NCBI RefSeq assembly: GCF_003807585.1
Contig: NZ_RMBX01000017.1
Span: 1 to 64,000 of the forward strand
Source: Chitinophaga barathri
GTDB lineage: Bacteria > Bacteroidota > Bacteroidia > Chitinophagales > Chitinophagaceae
DNA: 64,000 bases
Reading direction: 5' to 3'
This document shows positions 18,294 through 26,611 of the stretch, one piece after another (the stretch's first letter is position 1; each line of letters begins with the position of its first letter). Under the pieces are notes generated by a model. The model ran no database searches. It was not told where the DNA came from and was given only the letters and a program-made list of their open reading frames with translations. The position numbers were made by a program, and so were the translations under genes.

Positions 18294-18998
18294 TTACTTC
18301 AGCAGGAGTACATCTTCCAGCGGTACGCCGATCATCTCTTCGATCTCGAGCTTGGTAACATTCAGTTCTTTTTCCAGTATTCTCTGTTTGGCCATTTGTT
18401 CATTATACAGCTTGTTGGCAGTGCTGTATTCCTGGTAGGAGATGCTGCCGGTTGAGAATTTTTCTTCCAGCGTTTCAAAAGCAGTCTTATCGTCCAGCGT
18501 CATTTCGCTTTGCATTTTCAGTAGTTCTCTTTTGGAGATATATTCTTCGTACAGGGACAATACCTGTCTTTTCAGCAGGCGTGCCTGTCCGCTCTGATTC
18601 TCGGTGGCGATGTCTTTATTCCTTTTGGCGATCTTTACGTCCTGCGCTTTGCCGGTGAAAGAACCCAAAGGCACGTTGATGCCAATGTTCCATAAAGGAT
18701 AATAAATATTGTTCAGGTCGGGATTATTCCTGCGCGCGCTTCCCGTAGTCACATCGTTGATATTTACGGTAGCCGTAACGTAGTTCAGCCAGTTGGAATT
18801 GGCTTTGGTCACTTCATACCTGGTTTTATCTTTTTCGTATCCGGCTATCTTCATGGCGGGATTTTGAAGGGCCAGTTCCACCAAACGGTTCCTTATCATT
18901 GAATCTGGTTGGGGCTGGGACTGCGTGGCGGTTTTGGTTTGCGCAAACAATCCTGATGAAAGCAATACGATGCAGAATAAAATGAAAGTGTGTTTCAT
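18294..18998 (-). CDS. Half-size TolC-family protein
   Basis: A 234-residue protein with a signal peptide (LFCIVLLSSGLFAQ) followed by one TolC-type repeat: a first helix region (RLVELALQNPAMKIAGYEKDKTRYEVTKANSNWL), a beta pair (YPLWNIGINVPLGSF) and a long helical hairpin rich in Glu/Lys/Gln (residues about 125-225). TolC proteins carry two such halves, so this is one half only, with an intact stop and no sign of a broken second half before the next gene. It could assemble as a hexamer or act as an adaptor. It follows wzy by 12 bases in the EPS operon, where an outer-membrane exporter would be expected. Confidence 0.75.
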   Translation of the reverse strand: MKHTFILFCIVLLSSGLFAQTKTATQSQPQPDSMIRNRLVELALQNPAMKIAGYEKDKTRYEVTKANSNWLNYVTATVNINDVTTGSARRNNPDLNNIYYPLWNIGINVPLGSFTGKAQDVKIAKRNKDIATENQSGQARLLKRQVLSLYEEYISKRELLKMQSEMTLDDKTAFETLEEKFSTGSISYQEYSTANKLYNEQMAKQRILEKELNVTKLEIEEMIGVPLEDVLLLK

Positions 18999-19010
18999 AC
19001 TGAGTTTGAT

Positions 19011-20513
19011 TTATATTTTTTTCGGTTCTGGTTCTTTGTCAAATGTTTTAAGCTTAATCAGGACGGCCATCATAGCATAAAAGAAAAAGCACCCGGGCAG
19101 CTGACCGACGGCCACCTGGGCATAGTTCGCAATAATATATCCGTATAACGCAGCCAGGATGGCCAGGTATAATGCTTTAATCTCCTTCGAATGAGTCCGG
19201 TAATAATTCCGTATGCCGGTCCATAATACCACGAAGTACATCGCGCAGGTGAGGGCCAGCCCCAGCCAGCCAAGTTCCAGTGCGGTGTGCAGGTACCCGC
19301 TGTCCGGCGGGAAACCGGCCAGGTAATGCGCAGGGTTGTACCGCAGGCCCATCACGCCTGAAGTGGCAGGGCCGCCGCCCAGCGGATGCCGTATAATGTA
19401 AGGTTGTATCCTTTGCCGGTTCACCTCCCGGACGTTGTATGATCCATCTTCGGAGAAAAGGAAAGTAGTCCTTACACGGTTGATAGTGCCGTTGTGAAAA
19501 GGCCCGAAGAGAACCACCATAAACACCATGATGGAAAAGATCGCGAATGCAAGCGTCTTTTTGCTGGTGATGGTCATCAGGATAAAGATGATAATGCCCG
19601 CGGGCAGCATGGCATTGGCCGTGCGTGTACCGGAATAGGCCATGCTGAGGACCATCGGCACGATGATCAGGATCAGCAACCAGCGTTGTTTACGCGTGAT
19701 ATGCCCCATCATGATCACCAGCGCAAGGATGATCGCATCCGCCATCAGCATACCGAAAGCGGTAGGGTCCGACAGGAAGGAGAACTTTCGCATGGAGCCT
19801 GCCTGGAAATATAGTTTATACCGTTGCGGGTCATAATTCACCCACCGTTCCTCAAAGCCCAGCAGGCCGTGCCATTCCTGGAAGCAGCCGTATACGCCCG
19901 CGAAGAAACAGAGTAAAAGCCAGAGTTTGATGAACTCTTTTACCACCGCAAGGCTGTCAAATACATGCAGGGCAATATAGAAGATGAACAGGAAGTTCAG
20001 GTTTTTCCTGAATATAAAAAACCAGCCTGCGGTAGAATGCATGGAAGGGTTGAAAACTTCTACCAGCAGGTACGCCAGTGTGAGAAAGAAAAATACGGTA
20101 ATGGCATTTTTGGAATGCAGCCAGTACTTTGCCTTCATGATCGTTTTCTTCAGGTAGATACCGATGAACGTCAGCAGTATCATGGCATCCACGGCTACAC
20201 CCACCGGCAGGGCATCATTCAGCATCCTGTTCACATAAAAAACAAAAAACGCCACGATGACCGTGAGATAAAATCCCAGCCTTGTATGCAGCAAACAAAC
20301 GAAAGCGACCGTGCCGCCAATAAGCCCGGCAATGATCAGGAATCCCAGCTTCTCATCTATTTTGGCTACCGCGAACGCTATCACGCCGGCTACGAGGCCC
20401 AGCAGACAGTATCCCAGTACTGAGTTCAGCTTCCTGTCCGCTATCTGCCGTTTCAGCATGTTGGCAAAACTATGGAAGATGCCTGTTTTTTTATTGATGG
20501 AAGAATAGTTCAA
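19011..20513 (-). CDS. O-antigen ligase/Wzy-type polymerase
   Basis: A 500-residue inner-membrane protein with about ten to twelve hydrophobic segments and one large periplasmic loop (about residues 330-410) containing NVREVNRQRIQPYIIRHPLGGGP, which carries the Arg and His residues typical of Wzy_C/WaaL proteins. It is expected to join lipid-linked repeat units into a polymer. The only in-frame start next to the upstream microprotein is a TTG at 20513, 12 bases after that stop; an ATG at 20459 would give 482 residues and is the alternative. It is part of the minus-strand EPS operon. Confidence 0.85.
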   Translation of the reverse strand: MNYSSINKKTGIFHSFANMLKRQIADRKLNSVLGYCLLGLVAGVIAFAVAKIDEKLGFLIIAGLIGGTVAFVCLLHTRLGFYLTVIVAFFVFYVNRMLNDALPVGVAVDAMILLTFIGIYLKKTIMKAKYWLHSKNAITVFFFLTLAYLLVEVFNPSMHSTAGWFFIFRKNLNFLFIFYIALHVFDSLAVVKEFIKLWLLLCFFAGVYGCFQEWHGLLGFEERWVNYDPQRYKLYFQAGSMRKFSFLSDPTAFGMLMADAIILALVIMMGHITRKQRWLLILIIVPMVLSMAYSGTRTANAMLPAGIIIFILMTITSKKTLAFAIFSIMVFMVVLFGPFHNGTINRVRTTFLFSEDGSYNVREVNRQRIQPYIIRHPLGGGPATSGVMGLRYNPAHYLAGFPPDSGYLHTALELGWLGLALTCAMYFVVLWTGIRNYYRTHSKEIKALYLAILAALYGYIIANYAQVAVGQLPGCFFFYAMMAVLIKLKTFDKEPEPKKI

Positions 20514-20525
20514 TGTTTCGCTGCT

Positions 20526-20630
20526 TTAGAAAAATAACATTTTGAGAAAAAGCGCCAGCATGGTAAACGCTGCAAATGCAGTGACCATGATCTCGAGTAT
20601 GCTGTCGTTGCTGAATCTTTTATCTGACAT
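20526..20630 (-). CDS. 34-residue single-span membrane microprotein
   Basis: An ATG at 20630 opens a 34-codon frame that ends with TAA at 20526. The peptide has a charged head (MSDKRFSNDSILE) and one hydrophobic segment (IMVTAFAAFTMLALFLKMLFF). Its start overlaps the last 11 bases of the upstream glycosyltransferase gene, including that stop codon, and it stops 12 bases before the wzy start, so it exactly fills the space between two operon genes. This packing supports translation. It is too short for most gene callers. It could assist the Wzx/Wzy/Wzz complex in the membrane; that is a guess from position. Confidence 0.6.
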   Translation of the reverse strand: MSDKRFSNDSILEIMVTAFAAFTMLALFLKMLFF

Positions 20631-21855
20631 TATTTAGCGGTTTAGTTTTTTTCAAAGCCTGGAAATGCGCCGTCATTTTACCGAGGCTGGTTTCCCAGGT
20701 ATGCGTCAGTGCAAATTCCTTACGGGCCTTTCTCATGTCGCTTTCAGGATCTTCCGCCAATGCTTTTTCGATATTGGTCACATAATCCTCTTTGGTCACG
20801 CATTGGTAGATGTACCCGTCGAACAGTTTCATGGCCAGCGTTTTGGTTACTACCACCGGCTTTTCCAGTACCAGGTATTCATCCAGTTTACGGGGATAGT
20901 TGCCGATGGTCATACCGTTCACCAGCTGGGGGTTCAGGCATACGTCGAAGAACTGGATGAACTGCGGCACCCTTACTTCGGTGGTGTTTCCCAGGAAGTG
21001 TACGTTGGGCATATGATGCAGCCTGCTCTTTTTGAAAGTGCTGTCTTCAGGGCCTACGAGTACGATGCTCCAGTCGGGACGTTCGGTCGCGATATGCTCC
21101 AGTATCTTTATATCCAGGCGTGATACGATCAGCGCTCCCATATAACCGATGATGGGCCCTTTGATATGCGCCATCTCTTCGGGCATAGTGAAGGGCGTGG
21201 AAGGGAAAAAGCGCTCGAAGTCGCAGCCTTGCAGGATGTTGTATGTTTCAGGATTGTATTTGCGGCCATAATCCTCCAGGTAATCGGAGTTGGTCACCAC
21301 CATGGTAGCTTTGCGCATCAGGGAAGGTTCCAGGCGTTTGCCATGCCTTACAAAGAAGGGGTGGGTAGCGATGTTGTCCCGGCTGTAGTAGATACAATCC
21401 TTAACCGCCGGCAGCAGTTCGATCAGGTACTGGCCGCGGTAGAATTCGTTGTCGTTGAACAGCAGCACGTCTTTAAAACCGAGCCTTTCCATGGCTTTGT
21501 TGATCTCGCGCGCCAGCCGTTTGTTGTTTATTTTATTTACAAAATCAAATACGGGCGCCAGGGGGATCCAGTTTACGGATTCCAGCATAGTACGGGGATC
21601 CAGGGTCCAGAAGCTGTTGCCGATCTGCGTGATATCGTCCGTTTCTTTGTTCAGGCTTTTAAGACGTGTTTGTACTTTGGGGTCGTTTTTGGAACGAATA
21701 AGGGTGATCCTGTCCAGCGCGCGGTTCACATACAGCACGCGGTTGTAGGCGGATAATTCTTTCGCCACATTTTTGCAGTTACTGCCGATGGCAATATCCC
21801 AGGGTTGTAAACCCACTACAAGAACATCTCTGCCTTTAATCATCTTGCTTTCCAT
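20620..21855 (-). CDS. GT-B glycosyltransferase (GT4-like)
   Basis: A 411-residue cytoplasmic GT-B enzyme. The N-domain has VLVVGLQPWDIAIGSNCKNVA and a YVNRALDR segment; the C-domain has GPIIGYMGAL, VHFLGNT, and FFDVCLNPQLVN followed by RKLDEYLVLEKPVV, the place where the donor-binding Glu of retaining GT-B enzymes lies. It probably adds one sugar of the EPS repeat unit. The ATG at 21855 overlaps wzx by 16 bases; a second ATG at 21843 would give a classical ATGA overlap and may be the true start. The downstream microprotein starts inside its stop region. Confidence 0.85.
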   Translation of the reverse strand: MESKMIKGRDVLVVGLQPWDIAIGSNCKNVAKELSAYNRVLYVNRALDRITLIRSKNDPKVQTRLKSLNKETDDITQIGNSFWTLDPRTMLESVNWIPLAPVFDFVNKINNKRLAREINKAMERLGFKDVLLFNDNEFYRGQYLIELLPAVKDCIYYSRDNIATHPFFVRHGKRLEPSLMRKATMVVTNSDYLEDYGRKYNPETYNILQGCDFERFFPSTPFTMPEEMAHIKGPIIGYMGALIVSRLDIKILEHIATERPDWSIVLVGPEDSTFKKSRLHHMPNVHFLGNTTEVRVPQFIQFFDVCLNPQLVNGMTIGNYPRKLDEYLVLEKPVVVTKTLAMKLFDGYIYQCVTKEDYVTNIEKALAEDPESDMRKARKEFALTHTWETSLGKMTAHFQALKKTKPLNNVR

Positions 21856-23189
21856 TTTAATAGAATTTTATGTTGTAAAACTGACATGATATCGGGGTAA
21901 AAAAGTATCATGTGCCTGAAAGTATTGCTAAGGCTGCTGCCTATTTTTTTATAGAGTATTACCTGTGTGATGATGAAACAGATACCGTAGGAGGTCATGG
22001 TGCCATAAGCGGCGCCCATCAGGCCGAACCGCCTGGTAAACCCCCAGCAGATAAAAATGTTGCAGATGGCCGTGATGGTGGTCACCGCGAAATTCGTTTT
22101 GGGCAGCCCGATGGAATCCATGATGGTGCCGAATTGTTTGATAAACGGGAGAAACAGCCCGTACAGGATGGTGATCTGCAATATAGGCGCCGCCTCTTCA
22201 TAAGCAGGCCCTGCGATGATAAACAGCACGAGCTTGGGCAGCAGCAGGATAAATATACTCACCGGCACGCCGATGGCCAGTACGGCGCCCACCGCCTTTT
22301 CGTAATAGAACCGCACTTTTTCCATATTGCCGGCTTCCATCATCTGCGCGCTTTTCGGGAACAGGATATCCGCCAATACCTGCGAAGGCACATCCACGAG
22401 ATTGGAAATGCGCAGGCATACCCCGTATAACGCGACGGAGGCGGTGGACAGGTAAGAAGAAATAACGAACTGGTCCGTATTGCGGAACACGGAGGCGCTG
22501 ATGTTCGTCCCAAACACATAACGGCCGAACATCCAGAGTTTTTTCGTCCAGGCCATATCTATCTTTAAGTGGCCGGTCAGGAATTTCTTTGCAAAATACC
22601 CTGAAACGAAAGCGCCGCAGAGGATGCCGGCATTGTAATAAAGCACCAGCATGATCAGCGTTATATGCAGGTGAAGGACCAGGCTGATGATAATAAGCCC
22701 GAAAGAAACGCCCTGGCGGGTGAGGTAGGCCCAGAAGATACCTTTAAAATCCGCATTGGCATTCTGCACCCATTCAAAATGAGAGAAAGGTATCAGCAGC
22801 AGCAGGCCCGGCAGGAAATAATACATTACTTCCGCCAGCGACGGCGCATTCAGGAAGTTGCTCACCGGCGCGATGAACAATATGATCAGCAGGGCCAGGG
22901 AAAGCGTGGTAATGGCATTGAGCGTAAAGGAAGCCGAATGGATATGCGTGTGTGCTTCTTTGCCGGTGGTGTTGAGGTATTTGATCACTGCATTTTTGAT
23001 CAGGGAATGCCTGATCACCTCGATGATGGCGGTGTACACAAGGAAGAGGTTCCAGGTGCCCATATCGGACTTGGAAAGGGTACGGGTCAGGATCAGGATG
23101 CTACCAACGCCGAATAGCAGCACAGCCGCCTTTTGAAGGCCGCTATAGATGCCGGATCGGAGCCAGTAGGTATATTTTTGATCGCTCAT
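21840..23189 (-). CDS. Wzx-type polysaccharide flippase
   Basis: A 449-residue membrane protein with about twelve to fourteen hydrophobic segments, of the MATE-like/MOP polysaccharide exporter group. Recognisable parts are LLFGVGSILILTRTLSKSDMGTWNLF at the N-terminus, YVFGTNISASVFRNTDQFVIS and VLADILFPKSAQM in the middle. It should move lipid-linked repeat units across the inner membrane. It lies 21 bases after the acyltransferase and overlaps the next glycosyltransferase gene. Confidence 0.88.
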   Translation of the reverse strand: MSDQKYTYWLRSGIYSGLQKAAVLLFGVGSILILTRTLSKSDMGTWNLFLVYTAIIEVIRHSLIKNAVIKYLNTTGKEAHTHIHSASFTLNAITTLSLALLIILFIAPVSNFLNAPSLAEVMYYFLPGLLLLIPFSHFEWVQNANADFKGIFWAYLTRQGVSFGLIIISLVLHLHITLIMLVLYYNAGILCGAFVSGYFAKKFLTGHLKIDMAWTKKLWMFGRYVFGTNISASVFRNTDQFVISSYLSTASVALYGVCLRISNLVDVPSQVLADILFPKSAQMMEAGNMEKVRFYYEKAVGAVLAIGVPVSIFILLLPKLVLFIIAGPAYEEAAPILQITILYGLFLPFIKQFGTIMDSIGLPKTNFAVTTITAICNIFICWGFTRRFGLMGAAYGTMTSYGICFIITQVILYKKIGSSLSNTFRHMILFYPDIMSVLQHKILLKWKAR

Positions 23190-23210
23190 TGCTGTTGTTC
23201 AGTTCGACAG

Positions 23211-24320
23211 TTATGCATTTTGTACAGCCAGTGTTTTCCCGTTACCAGCGGGTTTTTCCAGGCTGTATAACCACCATGCGCCGTAGTGCATGGCAATATT
23301 ATAGATCATGATAGGTATTATAATGGCCGCGGCGAGGCAGATGACCAGCAGCACCGGTACATTGGTAACGCCCAGCCCTTTCATCAGCACCAGTCTCACC
23401 GCGGAAGCTACCAATACATGTGAAACGTAGATGTACAGGGAATGGAACCCTACCACCCGCAGCATCCTGAGCGCGTTGTACCGTTGCAGCAGGAAAGCGA
23501 TGCAGGCCATAAAGGCGCAGCCGCTCACGGCAATAACGGCAAAGAGGACCGGCTGCCAGGCTTCAACGTACAGGTTGTCATTCACTTCCAGGTTTTTGGT
23601 CAGGAAATAAAACTGCCCGGCAACAAAGACCGGCAACAGCAACAGGAACGTTTTCCAGGATGCGAAGCGGCTGAAATTGCCTTGGTCCAGTATCCTGGCG
23701 GACAGCAGGTCGCCCAGCGCAAAGAAGATATAATAATGCAGGATGTCGTATACAAATCCAAGGTCTATCGACTTCTGGGTCACATAACTGGAGACAAGGT
23801 ACATTCCTGCGCCCAGTAGCAGCTGCTGCCAGATGCCGAGTTTCAGTTTCTCCCGGGTGAGCATATACAGCACGGTGACATTAAACAGCGCGTACAGGTA
23901 CCAGAACTGGTCTATACGGCGCGGGAAAAACAGGATATAGGCATAATCCGCGGCATGCCTGTCCGCATTCACATATTTACTCAGCACCAGTTGCAACGTC
24001 ACCTGCAAAATGGACCAGACGAAATAAGGGTACAGCAGGATGCTGAACTTGTTCGCGATCAATTTTCCAACCGGCCTTTTGGCAAGGCTTTTCCCGATGA
24101 ATATACCGGACAGGATAAAAAACAAGGGCATCCTGAAGCTGTAAAATATGATATTGGCATGCTCCAGGTAGCTATATTCAGCTGTGGGGAGGCCGGTCCG
24201 GGAAATGCCCTCGAAAATATGCCGGTACAGCACGAGGATGATGGCTATACCACGTGTATAGTCCACCCAGGCCAGCCGGTTATTTTTAAGCATATCAGTA
24301 TTGATGAGTTTGATTCCCAT
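23211..24320 (-). CDS. Acyltransferase 3 family membrane protein
   Basis: A 369-residue inner-membrane protein with about ten hydrophobic segments and the family hallmarks WVDYTRGIAIILVLYRH (Arg and the catalytic His) and RMPLFFILSGIFIG. Such proteins O-acylate (usually acetylate) glycans on the outer face of the membrane. The ATG at 24320 was preferred to a TTG at 24338 that would overlap the wzc-like gene; it leaves a 7-base gap. Position between the co-polymerase and the flippase genes makes the EPS unit its likely substrate. Confidence 0.88.
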   Translation of the reverse strand: MGIKLINTDMLKNNRLAWVDYTRGIAIILVLYRHIFEGISRTGLPTAEYSYLEHANIIFYSFRMPLFFILSGIFIGKSLAKRPVGKLIANKFSILLYPYFVWSILQVTLQLVLSKYVNADRHAADYAYILFFPRRIDQFWYLYALFNVTVLYMLTREKLKLGIWQQLLLGAGMYLVSSYVTQKSIDLGFVYDILHYYIFFALGDLLSARILDQGNFSRFASWKTFLLLLPVFVAGQFYFLTKNLEVNDNLYVEAWQPVLFAVIAVSGCAFMACIAFLLQRYNALRMLRVVGFHSLYIYVSHVLVASAVRLVLMKGLGVTNVPVLLVICLAAAIIIPIMIYNIAMHYGAWWLYSLEKPAGNGKTLAVQNA

Positions 24321-24327
24321 AACCGTT

Positions 24328-26517
24328 CTACATGTCAATATTTTCCTTGTTCACACAATTCAGCACGGCGCCGGTAAACTTACCATTGAGGCTTTGCAGG
24401 AACATGAAGGATTCTTTGTCAGTCTGTTTGATGGTGGATTTGGCGGATACTACGGAGATCATGGTATCGGCAAAACTCATCAGTTCCTTGCTGTCTGAGC
24501 GTACGTTCAGCGCAGCGCCCTCCATCAGGATATAATCATATTTTTCCTTGAGGGCGGACAGGTTGTTGAGCAGGTTCACATCACCCAGTACTTCGGCGGG
24601 CGTATAATCGCCGCCCTGGCAACCGATGATATCCACGTTGCTGATACCTGTTTCGGTAATGATCGTTTTTACTTTGGCATATCCGAAGTCTTTGCTGGAA
24701 GAAGAAAAACTCTCCAGTTCGGGTTTGGCTTCAAATTCCCGGGTAAGGGTATTGTTCACAAAGTTGGTATCGATGATCAGGACCTTTTTCTGGCTTTTGC
24801 TCAGGCTGTGCGCGAGGGCTTTGATGATGGTGGATTTACCTTCCCTGGGGCGGGCGCTGGTAAAGAGGTATACCTGGTGTTTGCCGTTCTCGATCTCGAA
24901 ACGCAGCTTGCGCAGGTGCTCGCGGAAAGTGACGTTGGCGTCTTTTTTCTTCTTCGTCTCTCCATCAAATATATCATCGATGGTAGCGCGTTTCAGGTTT
25001 ACTTTATTGACCACGCCCAGCAGTTTCAGTTCGATCGTTTTCAGGAACATAGACGGTGTTTTGATAGACACATCAATGTATTCCAGGAAAATGATGGCGA
25101 TACAGCAGAAGATGAACATGCTCAGGCCCGCAAGGGCGAGGATGATCAGTCTTTTGGAACCTTCCGGCTCGGCGGAGGGCTGCCCGAAAAGGATCTGCCT
25201 GAAGTTGTCCAGCGGCACGATCGTGTTGTTCATCACCGCGTCGTACCGGGATTTGATGTTCTCATATTCGGATTGCGCGAGGCTTACTTCTTTCTGTAAA
25301 GCCTGGTTTGTGGCGCTCCTTGAAGCGGCGGCACCCACGCCGTAGTTCAGCGTGCGTATCTTTTGCTCGTAAGTTTCGATATTCTGGCGGGATGTACCGA
25401 TCTGCAGTTCCAGTTCTCTTTGTTTCTGCTGAACGTCCGCCTTGGTGATAGTGCCGGCGGGAGCGGAGGTGCTGGCCAGGCTGGCCAGTTTGTCCCTGTA
25501 GGCTGCTTTTATCTTAAGATATTTGTTATACAACTCCTGGTCGTTGGACCCTTTGTTGATGTATTCCTGGTTGGCTTCATTCATCTGCGCCCGCAGCTTG
25601 CTGATCTCGGTGCCGGCGGCAGTCACGGCGCTGGCGGACTGGGCATTGGTACGGTCCATATCGGCCAGTTGCCTGTTCACCTGCTGAAGGGAGAGGGTAG
25701 CGCTGTTCAGCGTATTCTGTTCTTCGGTCATGCGGCTTTCGAAGATGCTGATCTGCTCCAGTTTGCTGGTGCTTTCCACCGCCACGTCCACACCGCCCAT
25801 CGTGCGGAGGTTGTTGATCTTTTCGTCCAGGTCGGCTTTTTTCTGGCCTACCAGTTTTTCCATGGTCTGGATGGACTGTACGTTCTGCTGGGAGCGGGAA
25901 GATTCATTGCTTCTCATGAACTCGGAGCATACCTGGTTCACCATGTAAGCGGATAGTTCCGGGTGTTCGGACCAGAACTGGATGTCTATAAAGTCCGTTT
26001 TCTGAATACGGTTCACGGAAAGCATTTTGCGGGTGCTTTCCAGGTCGTATTTGTACAGCTTCATCAGCTCCTGTACTTTCCGCTCCTGCGGATCAAAGGA
26101 ACTGAGCAGCTTTTCATTGATGTATTTGCCCTTTAAGATATTAATGGCCGACGCGGTGTTGATGGCCTGGTAGGCAGCGGTGGCCTTATCTTCGGCACTC
26201 AGTTTCCTGAAGGCCTTATCGGGTGTTTCCAGGTCGTGCAGCATCAGGTTATAGGTGACCATGCTCAATACCTTGGTGGAACGCAACGCTTCCATAACGT
26301 TGCTGAACTTCACATCTATTTCATAGATATTGAAGTTCTCGTCTTTCAACTTTACCTGATCGCTCGTTGTAAAACCTGTTGCAATCTGCGCAGCTGAGCG
26401 GTATAGTTTTTCCTGGTCAAAAGTGAGCAGAAATGCTATTACCACAGCCATTGCACTGCTGATAATAATCAGCCATTTCCTGCGCATTAATGAGTTAAAC
26501 AAATAAATCAGATCCAT
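24328..26517 (-). CDS. Wzz/Wzc-like polysaccharide co-polymerase with degenerate kinase domain
   Basis: A 729-residue protein. An N-terminal membrane span (LIIISSAMAVVIAFLLTF), Wzz domain, long coiled-coil region (about 215-410) and second membrane span (LIILALAGLSMFIFCCIAIIF, about 455) are followed by a cytoplasmic ATPase-like domain. Its Walker A is intact (SARPREGKST, about residue 555). The Walker A-prime motif, normally D-x-D, reads IIDTNF, so the second Asp is Asn. The Walker B site reads ILMEGAA, without the usual Asp-x-Pro. There is no Tyr cluster at the C-terminus (ends CVNKENIDM). It likely sets chain length, with little or no kinase activity. It is the first gene of the EPS operon. 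Confidence 0.85.
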   Translation of the reverse strand: MDLIYLFNSLMRRKWLIIISSAMAVVIAFLLTFDQEKLYRSAAQIATGFTTSDQVKLKDENFNIYEIDVKFSNVMEALRSTKVLSMVTYNLMLHDLETPDKAFRKLSAEDKATAAYQAINTASAINILKGKYINEKLLSSFDPQERKVQELMKLYKYDLESTRKMLSVNRIQKTDFIDIQFWSEHPELSAYMVNQVCSEFMRSNESSRSQQNVQSIQTMEKLVGQKKADLDEKINNLRTMGGVDVAVESTSKLEQISIFESRMTEEQNTLNSATLSLQQVNRQLADMDRTNAQSASAVTAAGTEISKLRAQMNEANQEYINKGSNDQELYNKYLKIKAAYRDKLASLASTSAPAGTITKADVQQKQRELELQIGTSRQNIETYEQKIRTLNYGVGAAASRSATNQALQKEVSLAQSEYENIKSRYDAVMNNTIVPLDNFRQILFGQPSAEPEGSKRLIILALAGLSMFIFCCIAIIFLEYIDVSIKTPSMFLKTIELKLLGVVNKVNLKRATIDDIFDGETKKKKDANVTFREHLRKLRFEIENGKHQVYLFTSARPREGKSTIIKALAHSLSKSQKKVLIIDTNFVNNTLTREFEAKPELESFSSSSKDFGYAKVKTIITETGISNVDIIGCQGGDYTPAEVLGDVNLLNNLSALKEKYDYILMEGAALNVRSDSKELMSFADTMISVVSAKSTIKQTDKESFMFLQSLNGKFTGAVLNCVNKENIDM

Positions 26518-26560
26518 ATTGAAGGATTCTTTAAAGTATAAAATATTTTAACTTAAAGAA

Positions 26561-26597
26561 CACTAAAAAATCCGGTGGTTAGCCGGATTTTTTAGTG
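26561..26597 (-). terminator. Terminator between the 2269-residue gene and wzc
   Basis: A perfect 15-bp stem (26561-26575 with 26583-26597) with a 7-base loop. A-runs and T-runs within the stem make it work in either direction. It lies 15 bases past the stop of the giant gene and 44 bases before the wzc start, so the two are separate transcripts. Confidence 0.8.
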
Positions 26598-26611
26598 GCC
26601 GGATTAACTTT

